NCBI RefSeq assembly: GCF_000004195.4
Contig: NC_030679.2
Location: 31,609,712-31,673,711, forward strand
DNA from: Xenopus tropicalis
Taxonomy: Eukaryota; Chordata; Amphibia; Anura; Pipidae
Direction: 5' to 3'
Length of the DNA stretch: 64,000 nucleotides
Shown here piece after piece: positions 1 to 12,500 of the stretch (the first letter of the stretch is position 1; each line of letters starts with the position of its first letter). The translations under genes and the position numbers were made by a program. Below the pieces are notes generated by a model. The model was not told the DNA's origin. It was given only the letters and a program-made list of their open reading frames with translations, and did no database searches.

Positions 1-460
1 AGAGACAAGGCTACTTGCTAATGCATTCTTAGTTTCCCAGGATAGTGGATAAAATAGGCAATGAGAAGATACTGAAAATAAATACAAACTGTAGCATGCA
101 AGGTAGTAAAAATAGTCTGATACCTGCATTACTAAAACATAAAAGCCTCATTTTTTATCATTAAATACATAGGCAGTAATGACTTCACTCATTTGTTCTT
201 GTTTATCAGGTAAACATCGTTCCTAGGCAGGTTACATACATTATTCTAATACATGTTTCTGTTATACATACATTACTCTAAAATACATAAATTACTATTA
301 TACATACACTACTCTAATGCATACATTACTTTTATACATCAGACACATAAGAAACTCTATAATTTAAATTGCTTACATACCAAAAGTTTAAATACTAGTT
401 TCAATGAAAAACTACAATAAAAAACTTATATATAAATACAAACATCAGCAATTCATTAAA
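1..460. other. AT-rich flank downstream of slc4a9
   Basis: No gene seen. Positions 236-345 hold a degenerate tandem of TACATACATTACTCTAA-like units. The rest is AT-rich with no recognisable mobile element. Confidence 0.4.
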
Positions 461-466
461 AAAAGG

Positions 467-472
467 TTTATT
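467..472 (-). terminator. slc4a9: slc4a9 poly(A) signal
   Basis: AATAAA on the minus strand lies about 146 bases after the slc4a9 stop codon, with a T-rich stretch just downstream on that strand. It would give a short 3' UTR of about 165-170 bases. It is the first AATAAA after the stop. Confidence 0.5.
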
Positions 473-617
473 CTGTTGCTAAACAAACACTGATCCATAG
501 CTATACTCTATATTCCCATCAGTAAGGATCGCTTTATTGCTGTGTCTCCTGTTCCATATATCACCATGTATCATCGGAGAGGCACAGAATGTTGCAGCAG
601 GTTTTCAATGAGAGCAT

Positions 618-3586
618 TTAGATGTTCAGATCCGGCTCCTTGTTGAACTGGAATAAAACACAATTTCCCATAATTTCATAAGTTAATCAGATAACATTTC
701 TAAGTCTCTGATAGACTTGGAAACCGGCCATCGACACTGGTGTAGGTATTTTTTGGCCAAAAAAAAAAAAAAAACTCAGGCTTGCTGTGACAGGCAGTTC
801 CAATAAAATTCTATGGGGGTGGCAGTTTCAGGTGCTTGTCAGCCAGCAGAGAATGGGCCAAACAGGTGTTCTGCACCATACAGAGCCATACCAATGTTGC
901 CTGACATCATGGCTTGCGTACTGTCTCACATTTGAAGGGGACCTCAAGCTATGTACATTGAATCAGCCACGTGTATACTACTCAGACTGCATAGCAGTAC
1001 AAACTATATGTGTCCCATTTATTGTTAGATATTACACAGAGCAAAACCAACCCTCCCCCCACACACAACAATACAATCTATCTATGGAAACACGCAGAAC
1101 CCTTTTTTTTTTTGCTCTAAGCCCATAGTTTGGAAGCCGTGTGCTTCGGGCATTGAAAGAGAAGTACAGGGGTTCTAATAAAAGTTTTGTTATTCCATCA
1201 GTTATGTTCTATTCTTACACCGCTAAATTAATACCGGATTAGAGAAATAAGGGATAAGATAAAAAGCAGAAAACAGAAGAGAAGTTGGCAGAAATCAAGA
1301 AAAACTGAGAAATGTATAGGGTGTTAAATAGGGAGAGAAAAAAGAAGAAGGGAGAAGAAGACAAGTAAAGGGGTAAAAATATGAGAAGAGGGAAAGGTGA
1401 GAGGAAATACCTGTATAAGCAAAACTGTGTAGGTCATGCAAGGGAAACCAGAGGTGGAAGGAGAAAAGAAGGCAGGAAATGCAGGTGATGGAATAATGGC
1501 TACTAGCAACAATGCTTGTGGTCTGACGGTTGGAGATAATGGAATGCACCAAGTTAGGCTAAAGGGGAAGATCTGCTTGTCGGCTGGCAATATTGGACTG
1601 ATCTGATTGTTCTGCCTTTAGCCCAATGATTGGATCACATTGCTGGGCAAGAGGCCTCGGGGTAAGGACTACAGTAACGTGCCAATGCACCACTTTCCCT
1701 GACATTTGGCTGATTTTCGGGCAGATATCGGTCGAGTAAACCCATCTGAGGGCCCCATACACAGTGATAAATTGCTGACTCAGACCGTCAACAGGATTTA
1801 TTGGCCCGTGTATGGCCACCTAAGGAATCATATAACTGACAATAAACTGAGTGTTCTTACCATTGCTCGCTTCTTCAGCACAACCCAATCTAATTCACTG
1901 AAATGTTAATCTCGGGCGATTTCTCCTGATACTTTAACTCCGACTGAAAATTAAAATATGGAAAATTTGGGTTAATATTGTGCAGGATAAGTTTATGACC
2001 TTTTTTGTAAAAAGCATATACAAACCTAAAGTCTGGTATTAATGTGTGGTAACCCATAGCAACCAATCAGCACATAACATTAATTGGTCACCTGTTTACA
2101 ACATTTTATTGGTTACTGCACCTAAACAAATGTAGTGCCTTATATTACATATAAAATATCTTTAATGTTCAACATTTAGTCGGCCCCCTATCCCCCCCCA
2201 TATGTGTTGTGGGGTTGGTACTCAGGCACCTTATGAAATGCTGACTTATTTGGCAAATATGTATATAACACTGTATCACTCGCTTCTAGTTTTCTTCTTA
2301 ATGTGGCACATCCCTCTCTTCTGGCTTCTAGATGATATTTCTAGCTTTTAACTATTCTCCCAAAATTTGATTTTCTTCTCATGTTGTTTTGCTTTTAATT
2401 TAGCACCACCTGCTGCCCTTCTCCTTTTTTGTTACATACTGTATATTAGCCATCCAATATCCCCTCTCTATTGAGCTCTCCATTCACTGCCATTTTAAAA
2501 CTCACTTTTTACCATTTACCCTTTTGCTCTTAACTTCCCCTGTTCTGCATTATGCTCTGCTGTTATCTTCTCCTTCCCCCACTCCCTTTATGCTGTGTCA
2601 TCCTCTCCCCAATGTCAATATCTCACCCCTATCCTTCCCCTCTCTCCATATTTTTCTTCTACTTTTTAACATTTCTCTCCACTGAGGAGCTGAAGTTTCC
2701 AAGCCCCTTAAAGGCATCTGTTCTTTTTCTTTCTGACAACAGCAGCCTTGGGTTTTAGTATAAACACACATATGTACTGAAACAAAATATGAACTGTGAA
2801 TCCTAACACTATTCCTTACATCTTCACTGTCACTTAAGTCGCTTTCTTCTTTTTTCGGTTCCTGAACAATCTTCTCTTTTGCTGGCAAAATGTCATCCAG
2901 CCAACTCAAGTCATGCAGCGAGAAGAACCATTCCATGGACTTCCGGACTCCGACTAGGGCTAACAGCTGATATTTGTACAAGAGACAGATTGTGAGTTAT
3001 ATTGTCATTCAATGCATTTAAATAACCTGCTCACAGCAGAATATCAGTGACCCCTATATATAATAAGCATTAGAAGCCACACGGCACTACTTTATCCACA
3101 TTCACAAGCTCACACAAACTAAGGCCAGAAAGTAGGGTTAACACTCAGCCCAGCCAGTTAATCACCAGCTTGGTGGGGGCTGGAATTACATTACATTGCC
3201 GGAAAATAATCCCCCTCACCCGCTGATGAATTACCCCTTATAATGCCAGACCCACCTATATGCTGGCCACGTCACCCATCACCCTGCCCCATGTGAATCC
3301 TCTGTCTGCTCCCCGACCCCAAGGCTGGTATATATGTAAATAAAAGGTGCCAACCCTACCAGCAAGTGATGCTTTTTAGTAGGAAATCAAAGCATCGTCC
3401 TGGTTGACTCACCATCAATGGGAATATGATTGCAGCCACAGTTGATTTGAGGATCCATAGAATGACTAGACACGCTGTCTGTATGAAAGTAAACAAATGG
3501 ACTTTGCGCAATGGAACGTGGCGGAGAAAGATCAGATCTGGCTGGTGTTTGGGTGGGATGGCCAATAGCTGCACTCGCTCTAAAAA
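618..3586 (-). CDS. slc4a9: slc4a9 exons 19-21 (last helices and C-terminal tail)
   Basis: Exons 3413-3586, 2820-2966 and 618-647 (residues 874-989). Exon 19 carries [20 protein letters not shown] and the last transmembrane segments. Exon 20 carries [25 protein letters not shown] followed by an acidic tail ending DLSDSED. The last exon is tiny: nine codons, FNKEPDLNI, then TAA at 620-618. It is supported by a TTCCAG acceptor, exact phase, and its likeness to the EINI-type end of human AE4. If exon 20 read through instead of splicing, the frame would run on past a consensus GTAAGG donor, so the spliced form is preferred. Confidence 0.8.
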
Positions 3587-6500
3587 CTGAAATAAAGTCG
3601 TGATATCAGTGCAAGCTTCCCTTAAATAATCATTTAGGATAAGATTTAAAAAAAAAAAAAGGGAAAACAGAATACATTGCCATGATTTGTCATTGTGTAT
3701 CATTTAGTTGATTTTTTTTGAGAGTTTCTATGGAAGTCAATGGAAGTTGTCCTTGGCAAAGTCAATAACGTAAAATGCTCGAGGGGAAGACAGGTATGTG
3801 ACTGGCCTCTTCCACTGCCAGTAAATAAATCCAAATAAAATGAAGCAACAATACTTGTATAATTGTTATGGGGTGTTATTTTATTTGCTTCAGACACAGC
3901 AGGATACAACATTATCACTTGAGGAAGGGCATATTGTTGCCCCAAAACATTTGATCCTGCTGTGAAGCACCGCAATAAAAACTAGGCTAGTCAAGCCTCC
4001 TTATGGAAAAGCCATTGCCACTTACACACACCCTGAATTTGTGATGTTGGTAACACCCATCCATGCATTGCACTGAAATGGAAAACTGTTCAAACTTACC
4101 TGTATGCTCCTTAGTGCAGCCATGCCCATCTGGAGAAATATCCCATACAGCACTGGCATCGGAATGTACTAAAGTTATGAAAATTGCATTTCTGTAGTTA
4201 TTTCCAGTTAAGAAAAATAAAAATTAAAAAATAAATAAAACTTGCCTGTATGGGACCATGAAAAAATAACATCAGTTCTGGGAAAATGTAAAATCAGGAT
4301 TCTACTGTAATGAAGTTGCAAGGAATAGGACATTCTATAACTATTAATGGAAAGTTCAACAACCCCTTTAAGCTGTTGTGCAATCACCTCAGGGCAATCA
4401 CACAGACAATCCCTGCTCTGTAGCAATACTCAGTAATGGCTTTCTGGACTAATCACTGTTTCCCAACCCTAGATTTAATTAAAAAAAGATCAGATTAAAG
4501 AAGAATTTGGAGTTAAGGGCTCTGGCTCATGGGGAGATGAGTCGCCCAACACAAATCTCCCTGTTCGCAGGCGACTAATCTCCCCGAAATGCCATCCCAC
4601 CGGCAAAAATGTAAATCGCCAGTGGGATGGCATACGCGGTGGCGAGATTTCCCTGAAATCGCGGAAGTTGCCTTGAGAGGAAACTTCCACGATTTCAGGG
4701 AAATCGCGGCGCTGCGTATGCCATCCCACCTGCGATATACATTTTCGCCGGTGGGATGGCTTTTCGGCGAGATTTGTCACGGGCGACTAATCTCCCCGTG
4801 TGCCAGAGCCCTAAATAAATCCCTGTCACCACTAGTAATGAGGGCATGAATACAAAGATCGCCCAATCTTTGAGGTTATCTTTGACCAGTCTCTCTCCTT
4901 CTCTAACCATATTAATAACACTGCCAAAACCTGCCGTTTTTTCCTCCGCAATATTGCCAAGATACGCCCCTTTCTTTCACAAGTAACAGCTAAAACACTA
5001 ATCCATGCCCTTATCCTTTCCTGCTTAGATTACTGCAATCTCCTACTAACCGGCCTCCCAGATTTCCACCTCTCTCCCCTGCAATCAATTTTTAACTCTG
5101 CTGCCAGGATCCTCCTGCTCTCTCCGAAGAGGGAACCTGTTCAGCCTCACTTAAGCTCTCTAGCATGGCTGCCTATTAAGCAAAGGATAGCTTACAAAAT
5201 CCTTCTGCTGACATTCAAAGCCCTTCACTCCTCTGCTCCTCACTACATTTCTTCACTGGTCTCCCTGCATGTTCCTGGTCGTCTCCTCCGCTCCTCTCAG
5301 AGCCTCCGTCTGTTTACACCATCCACACCCACTGCGCTCTCTCGTCTTAAACCTTTCTATCTTGCTGCTCCTTACCTCTGGAACTCTATCCCTGAATCCC
5401 TCCGTAGGGAAAACTCACCCACTCTCTTTATGAAAAAGCTTTCTGGAGCACTAAAACATTATTCTGCCCAGTCCTGCTCTTAAGGGCAAATGCCCATACC
5501 TGATGCACTCTTACCTTCCAGTTTGTGCCTGTATGTTACCCAACAACTCAGATTGTAAGCTCTATGGGGCAGGGACCTCCTTCCTACTGTGTCTCATACC
5601 ACATGGCACTTATTCCCTGTGTATTTATATATATTTATTGTATTTATTTATTATAAAACTTGTCCTCCCTGTGTGTAATTTTGAATTCTGTAAGATTGTA
5701 CAGCACTGCGTACCCTTGTGGCGCTTTATAAATAAAGTTATACATACAGTACATACATACAATAGCCATAACAGGAATGCCCCACTTACTACCAGCAGGG
5801 GGTGTAGTAGTGGGACAACCTTTAATTGGTTGTAAAAATTCAGCATAAAAAATAGAAAAAAAAAACATTCTGCAGCATTTATTTGCCTATAAAAAAATGA
5901 CAAGAAATAGGTACAAAAATATAGTTGGTGATTTACAAGGGCAACTCTCCCTGCTTAGCACAAAGGGCTCTCATTATGTTTAATGCATTGGATTCTACTA
6001 CTGCAGTAATTCTCTGTTATTCTGAGAATCCTATTTACCCTTGCAATTTCCACTGCAGGGGGGTAACTGTAGCACAGTCACAGGGAACTGTTACATTATG
6101 TACCTTGAGAACCGGGGACAGAAATACTGAGGCGCCAGTGAGGATGAAAACTGCGAGTCCGCTTACTCTTTGCTCCCTGCAAATAAACACACACAGGAAA
6201 ATTAATCTAATAACCTACCGTTTATAAAATCACATTTTCCCATGAAGCAAATGAAGCACAACTGCTGTTCTGCATTCATCTCTGCACTACATTGGTTATG
6301 TTACATCTCTGTATATACAGCGCAATGTGTACACAAGTACATTTGTTATGGCTGTTAGCGGTACCTTATTCCCAGGAACTTGGGCTGCTCTCCCGGGGCA
6401 GAGGTGTTGCTCTCCATTTTCAAGCTGTCCATGTGTGCCAGGGAGATCACCGTGGCGGAGACAAACCAGGGAAGGCCCATGAACGACGTTATAATGATTA

Positions 6501-9500
6501 GCAGAGCGATGCAGAAAAAGTCCAGGTGAAAACCTGCACCTTTCTTAAAACGAGATAAACTCAGTAAGTTATTGCCGCTACTCTTTCAGTAAATGGCAAA
6601 CCCAACATAATAACAAGCAATACAGATATCATTTCCCAACAATTACAGCCATTTTCTGTAGAAGAACTAAACCAACAACAAAGGCCATGTTTGGCATTTC
6701 TAAGGATCATGTGCCCCAGGGGCCCTGGCTGTGTCCCCGCACAGGCCCCCACCGTGCCTCCCTATCCCCCTCTGAGTGCATGTAAGTAATGCATCAGGAG
6801 AGGGACACCGTCAGCTGGGGGAGCACCGTGGGGGGCCGGGGCCCACTGGGTTCTTTCCTGGTGTCCTGGCAGCCCAGTCTGACCCTGATCATGTGATAGT
6901 ATTAAAGGGTTCAGAATGTTACAGAATGGCCTATTCTTAGCAGCTTTTTAATTGGTCTTTATTTTTTTTTATAGTTTTTGACTTCCTCTTCTGACTCTTT
7001 CCAGTTTTCATATGGGGGTCACTGACCCCAGTAGGCAAAAAAACTATTGCTCTGTGAGGCTGCAATTTTATTGTTATTGTTAGATTTTATTCCTTATCTT
7101 TCTATTTGAGTCCTCCTTTACTCATATTCTTGACTCTCTTGCAAAAATGAAAACCAATTGCAAAACATTTCAGTACTAACTACCACTAAAACAGTATACT
7201 GAGTGGGTTCTGAATTCATTGTTTTTTCATGATTATATTCCTTCTGTAACTACCCAGAGACAGAGAGTGTCTGCTTGTAGCTACTGGGCCCAGTAAAATG
7301 CTGTTTATAAAGAATAGCAAACGTCAATGAGGCATTCCAGGAGCATATACAGGAACTCCGAGGTGACTTCTAATATCCTCATATTTTTCAACAGGGGGTA
7401 CAGGGGGTAAGCAATATTTAGGCCTTTGTGTATTATTAATATATACATTGCATTTAATGAAGTGATATATGATAGAGAGGGAACATACCCTGAGCTTATA
7501 TTCCTTGCGGTTAAGAATGACAGCAGTGATTTGTTGATCCATGAATAGGAGGATGGTTATAAGGATTGCCGGAATACCAGAGAGCAGGCACACCCACCAT
7601 GGGTTCTTCCCAAATGGGGTGACTATCCAACTCCTGTTGGGGTTCGTAGGCTTTTAATACAGAAAACAGCATATTTATAAACATGCATTTAAACCCAAAA
7701 CATTTTAAAATGAAAATGTTTACATTGAAATGAAGGAAAAATATTCTTTACCTGATATTTATTGTGTTATTTGTATCTGACTCAGAAATGCTAAATTGTC
7801 AAAAAGGGTTATTTCTTATCAGGGATGCACCAACTCCAACTCCAAACATTGTGGATTCAACAACAGATAACAAACAAATCTGACTAATATTGACTCATAC
7901 CTGAACCCTAATCTGTGTACTCTGATTTGAGAAAAAATCTAAATTGCAATAGAACCCCATTTTACTTTTTTCAGGGGACAAGGAAAAAATTGTGTAAAAT
8001 CCTGGAAAATGTAAAATCAGGTAAATGACAGGGGTAAAGTTTTGCAGCATTAATGTTACAGTATGGGGGCATTAATGTTACAGTGGGGGGGCATTAAAGT
8101 TACAGTATGGGGGAATTAATGTTACAGTGGGGGGGCATTAAAGTTACAGTATGGGGGAATTAATGTTACAGTGGGGGGGCATTAATCTCACAGTAGGGGG
8201 GCATTAATGTTACAGTATGGGGGCATTAATGTTACACTGGGGGGGGCATTAAAGTTACAGTATGTGGAAATTAATGTTACAGTGGGGGGGGCATTAATCT
8301 CACAGTATGGGGGCATTAATGTAATAGTATGGGGGAATTAATGCTACAGTAGGAGGGCATTAATGTAACAGTATGAAGTCGTGCTGACTGATACATTAGA
8401 TAGCTTTAAGAAGGGGTTGGAAGGCTCCTTGGCAAGTGAGGGAATACAGGGTTATGGGAGATAAGGTGGATATTAAAGTCTACACACCCCTGGTAAAATG
8501 TCAGGTTCCTGTGCTGTACAAAAATGAGACAAAGATACTTTTTCCACCTTTAATGTAACCTATAAACTGTACCACTCAATTGAAAAACAAACTGAAATCT
8601 TTTAGGTGGAGGGAAGAAAACCAAAAAAACTAAAATAATGTGGTTGCCTAAGTGTGCACACCCTCTTCTAACTGGGGGTGTAGCTGTGTTCAGAATTAAG
8701 CAATCACATTCAAAATCATGTTAAATAGGAGTCAGCATACACCTGCCATCATTTAAAGTGCCTCTCATTAACCCCAAATAAAGTTCAGCTGCTCTAGTTG
8801 GTCTTTCCTGACATTGTTTTAGTTGCATCCCACAGCAAAAGCCATGGTCCCCAGAGAGCTTCCAAAGCATCAGAGGGATCTCATTGTTAATAGATATCAG
8901 TAAGGAGAAGGGTACAAAAGAGTTTCCAAGGCATTAGATATACAATGGAACACAGTGACGTCATCATCAAGGGGAGAAATATGGCACAACAGTGAATTAC
9001 CAAGAACTGGACGTCCCTCCAAAATTGATGAAAAGACAAGAAGAAAACTGGTCAGGGAGGCTACCAAGAGGCCTACAGCAACATTAAAGGAGCTGCAGGA
9101 ATATCTGGCAAGTACTGGCTGTGTGGTATATGTGACAACAATCTCCCGTATTCTTCATATGTCTGGGCTATGGGGTAGAGTGGCAAGGCGAAAGCCTTTT
9201 CTTACGAAGAAAAACATCCAAGCCAGGCTACATTTTGCAAAAACACATCTGAAGTCTCCCAAAAGCATGTGGGAAAAGGTGTTATGGTCTGATGATACCA
9301 AGGTTGAACTTTTTGGCCATAATTCCAAAAAATATGTTTGGCGCAAAAACAATACTGCACATCACCAAAAGAACACCATACCCACAGTGAAACATGGTGG
9401 GGGCAGCATCATGCTTTGGGGCTGTTTTTCTTCAGCTAGAACTGGAACTGGCCTTAGATAAGATAGAGGGAATTATGAACAGTTCCAAATACCAGTCAAT

Positions 9501-12500
9501 ATTGGCACAAAACCTTCAGGCTTCACATAAGGAGGAACTTCATCTTTCAGCATGACAACGACCCAAAGCATACATCCAAATCAACAAAGGAATGGCTTCA
9601 CCGGAAGAAGATTAAAGTTTTGGAATGGCCCAGCCAGAGCCCAGACCTGAATCCGATTGAAAATCTGTGGGGTGATCTGAAGAGGGTTGTGCACAGGAGA
9701 TGCCCTCACAATCTGACAGATTTGGAGCAAAGAAGAGTGGGCAAATCTTGCAAAGCCAGAATGTGCCATGCTGATAGACTCATACCCAAAAAGACTGAGT
9801 GCTGTAATAAAATCAAAAGGTGCTTCCACAAAGTATTAGTTTAAGGGTGTGCACACTTATGCAACCACATTATTTTCGTTTTTTTGGTTTTCTTCCCTCC
9901 ACCTAAAAGATTTCAGTTTGTTTTTCAATTGAGTGGTACAGTTTATAGGTCACATTAAAGGTGAAAAAAGTTCTGAAATTATTTATCTTTGTCTCATTTT
10001 TGTACAGCACAGGAATCTGACATTTTATCAGGGGTGTTTAGACTTTTTATATCCACTGTAGCTCTTAGTACAAGTTGATCCAGGGACTGGTCCTTATTTT
10101 GTATCCATTCAGACTCTCAATATGTAAACTGTGTTTAAATGTATCCCACTCTTTAGTTATCTCATGTGTTTCCCTTGGGCACTGCCGTGTTACCTGCACA
10201 CAAACAGGGGTGGAAGAGGTGTGGGTTGATGACAAACAATATCCGCATTTGTATTTACATATCATAACCGGGCAGTGCCATTTTATTAACTAGTTCCATG
10301 AATACAGCTCTTACCTTAAATTCAGTTGGAACAATTAGTTTGGGAGTTTCCAGTCCAAAAGATGCATCTATTGCACAAAATACTAATATTGTCAGTATTA
10401 CTGAAAAGTCGCCTGCCAGCTTCCTTATCTATGGGAAAAGAACAAACAAGAACAAGGGTTTTCTTCCTCCGTTATTAGGAATATCATTTCCCCAAAGGTA
10501 ACTATCGTTTGTATTTCCAGTTCATTTAGATGTACTGCTAGTAAGTACTGGACAGATTTCCATTAACATTTAGAAACAGAAAACTGCACCTTGGTTCATT
10601 TTCCTGTGATAACTTAGGGCATAGGGCTACTCAGGAGGGCAATGTGGAAGGCAGGGTACAATCCACCATGTTTTTGCACTTTGCACCCTGCCTTCTACCC
10701 ATTATGAATTGCTGCAGGTCTCTGTGCTCTGTTTCAAAACACTGAGACCTATGGCTATCCCTATAAATACAGTACAATCACATTTGGCATTGCTCTATTC
10801 ATGAGTGGTGGGTGTTGAAATTAGCACTATTCAGTGCAATAGGTCATAGGAAAACATAAACAGCTGTTCTTGGGGCCTATGGGTCCATCCATGATGTACA
10901 GAGATATTTACCCCAGGGAGGAGGGAAGTGAGCATTCTTAGGCCCTGCGTAAGGTCCTACCACCCACTGTACCGCTTATGTCTTTTTTCCATTTTAATAA
11001 AAATATAACATCTATAGTAAAGTATCAGTATTTTCTTTTGCTAAATCAAGGAGAAAATAAAAATACTCTGCTATATAAGAAATATATTGACATACCGAGG
11101 CAGATAGGTATCTGCTACTCTGGAACTGCTTTAGGGAAGAAGAGCAGAAAAATGTTCCAAAGAAAAGCATCGCAGACATCAGGCAAATGTCAGGTACGTA
11201 ATTACAACTGCTTCCCACTAGGTGGCCTCCGTATTCCAGGCACTGATTTCTAGTTAAATTGGAAGAATCTTCAATCTTCTGAAAAAAATAAGACAAATCT
11301 TTTTTTTTTTTGTTTCTGACAATAACTCAGGGATATCACAACATCTTAATTTAAGATGGAAAATCTCTATGGGGTGAACTAGCTGCAGGCCAGCCACCCC
11401 TACTTTGCCATGTTAGATGTGTCAATGTTACCTTAACTGCATTTAAAAGAAAAAAATGATAAACCAATCAAACTCACCTCATATAAAGAGGAATTGTTGC
11501 TGCTGTACATTGTTGAATTGACGGAAGTATAATTTCCTGGAAAGAAAATAACACATAAAATTGTTTTCTGTTTCTGGTGTATCAGCAAGCTTATTCTTAT
11601 ACAGCAATAGTATAAAACCACAAAGTTGTTCCAACCATCTATGAAATAAGTCTTTTGAAGGTGCCAGAAAAATCACTAACTCCTTCAGTTCCTTTAGTCT
11701 TGTCACCCTCTTTAAATGATTACCGGCTCATAACAGATATACATGTTCAAGAAGCTATTCAAGCACCATCAATCAAGAAATATGTTTTGAGTCACTGTTT
11801 ACCATTTTTTAAACTAAAATCTGAATGGTTTGTTTCTATAAAAAGCAAAAAACAAACCTTTAACCCACATTGCTTGTTCTTAGAACTTAACAATGCAGGG
11901 CCTAAGGTTCAGAGTGCCCAAGGCAAATGGCCGCCCCTGTACAACCCCTTCCCACTGTGTTTGCACCAAGACCCAGAGATTCACATGGGCCAAACTATGG
12001 GAAGGCCAGCACGAGTGGTACATGCCCAGCACCCACCCAAAAGTTGCACCCTAGGCACCTGCCCCTACTGCCTGCTTGCCCCTTGTTCCAGCCCTGGCAT
12101 TAAATCTGGTGGCAGCATAGCAACAATAAATACACATAATAATGCCATAGCATTCAAATCAAACAGTCAGTATCAAACACACTATGATGCTAACATGGAG
12201 CTTTCTCAGACTTTTTCAACCTCATTAGTAATAGCTGCCTGTAGGAAGGGATTATTGATACTGGGGATACAAGGTTAATTCTACTACTGTATAAATCGTT
12301 TAGAAAACAACACGTTGAACACCCAGCTACAAAATGGACATAAATACACCGAGTCACAGAAGCATGACAAATTCACCAAAGGTATTAGGTTTCTGAATTT
12401 TAAAAAATCTTGTACAGGTATAGAACCCCTTATCCAGAATGTTTGGGACCAAGGGTATTCCAGATAAGGGGTCTTTCCATAATTTGGATCTTCATACCGT

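Noticed and set aside
11655..12278. 207-codon plus-strand open frame
   Set aside because: It lies in an slc4a9 intron, overlaps a repeat-like segment at 11895-12110, has no recognisable domain and no splice or promoter context. Judged a chance frame.
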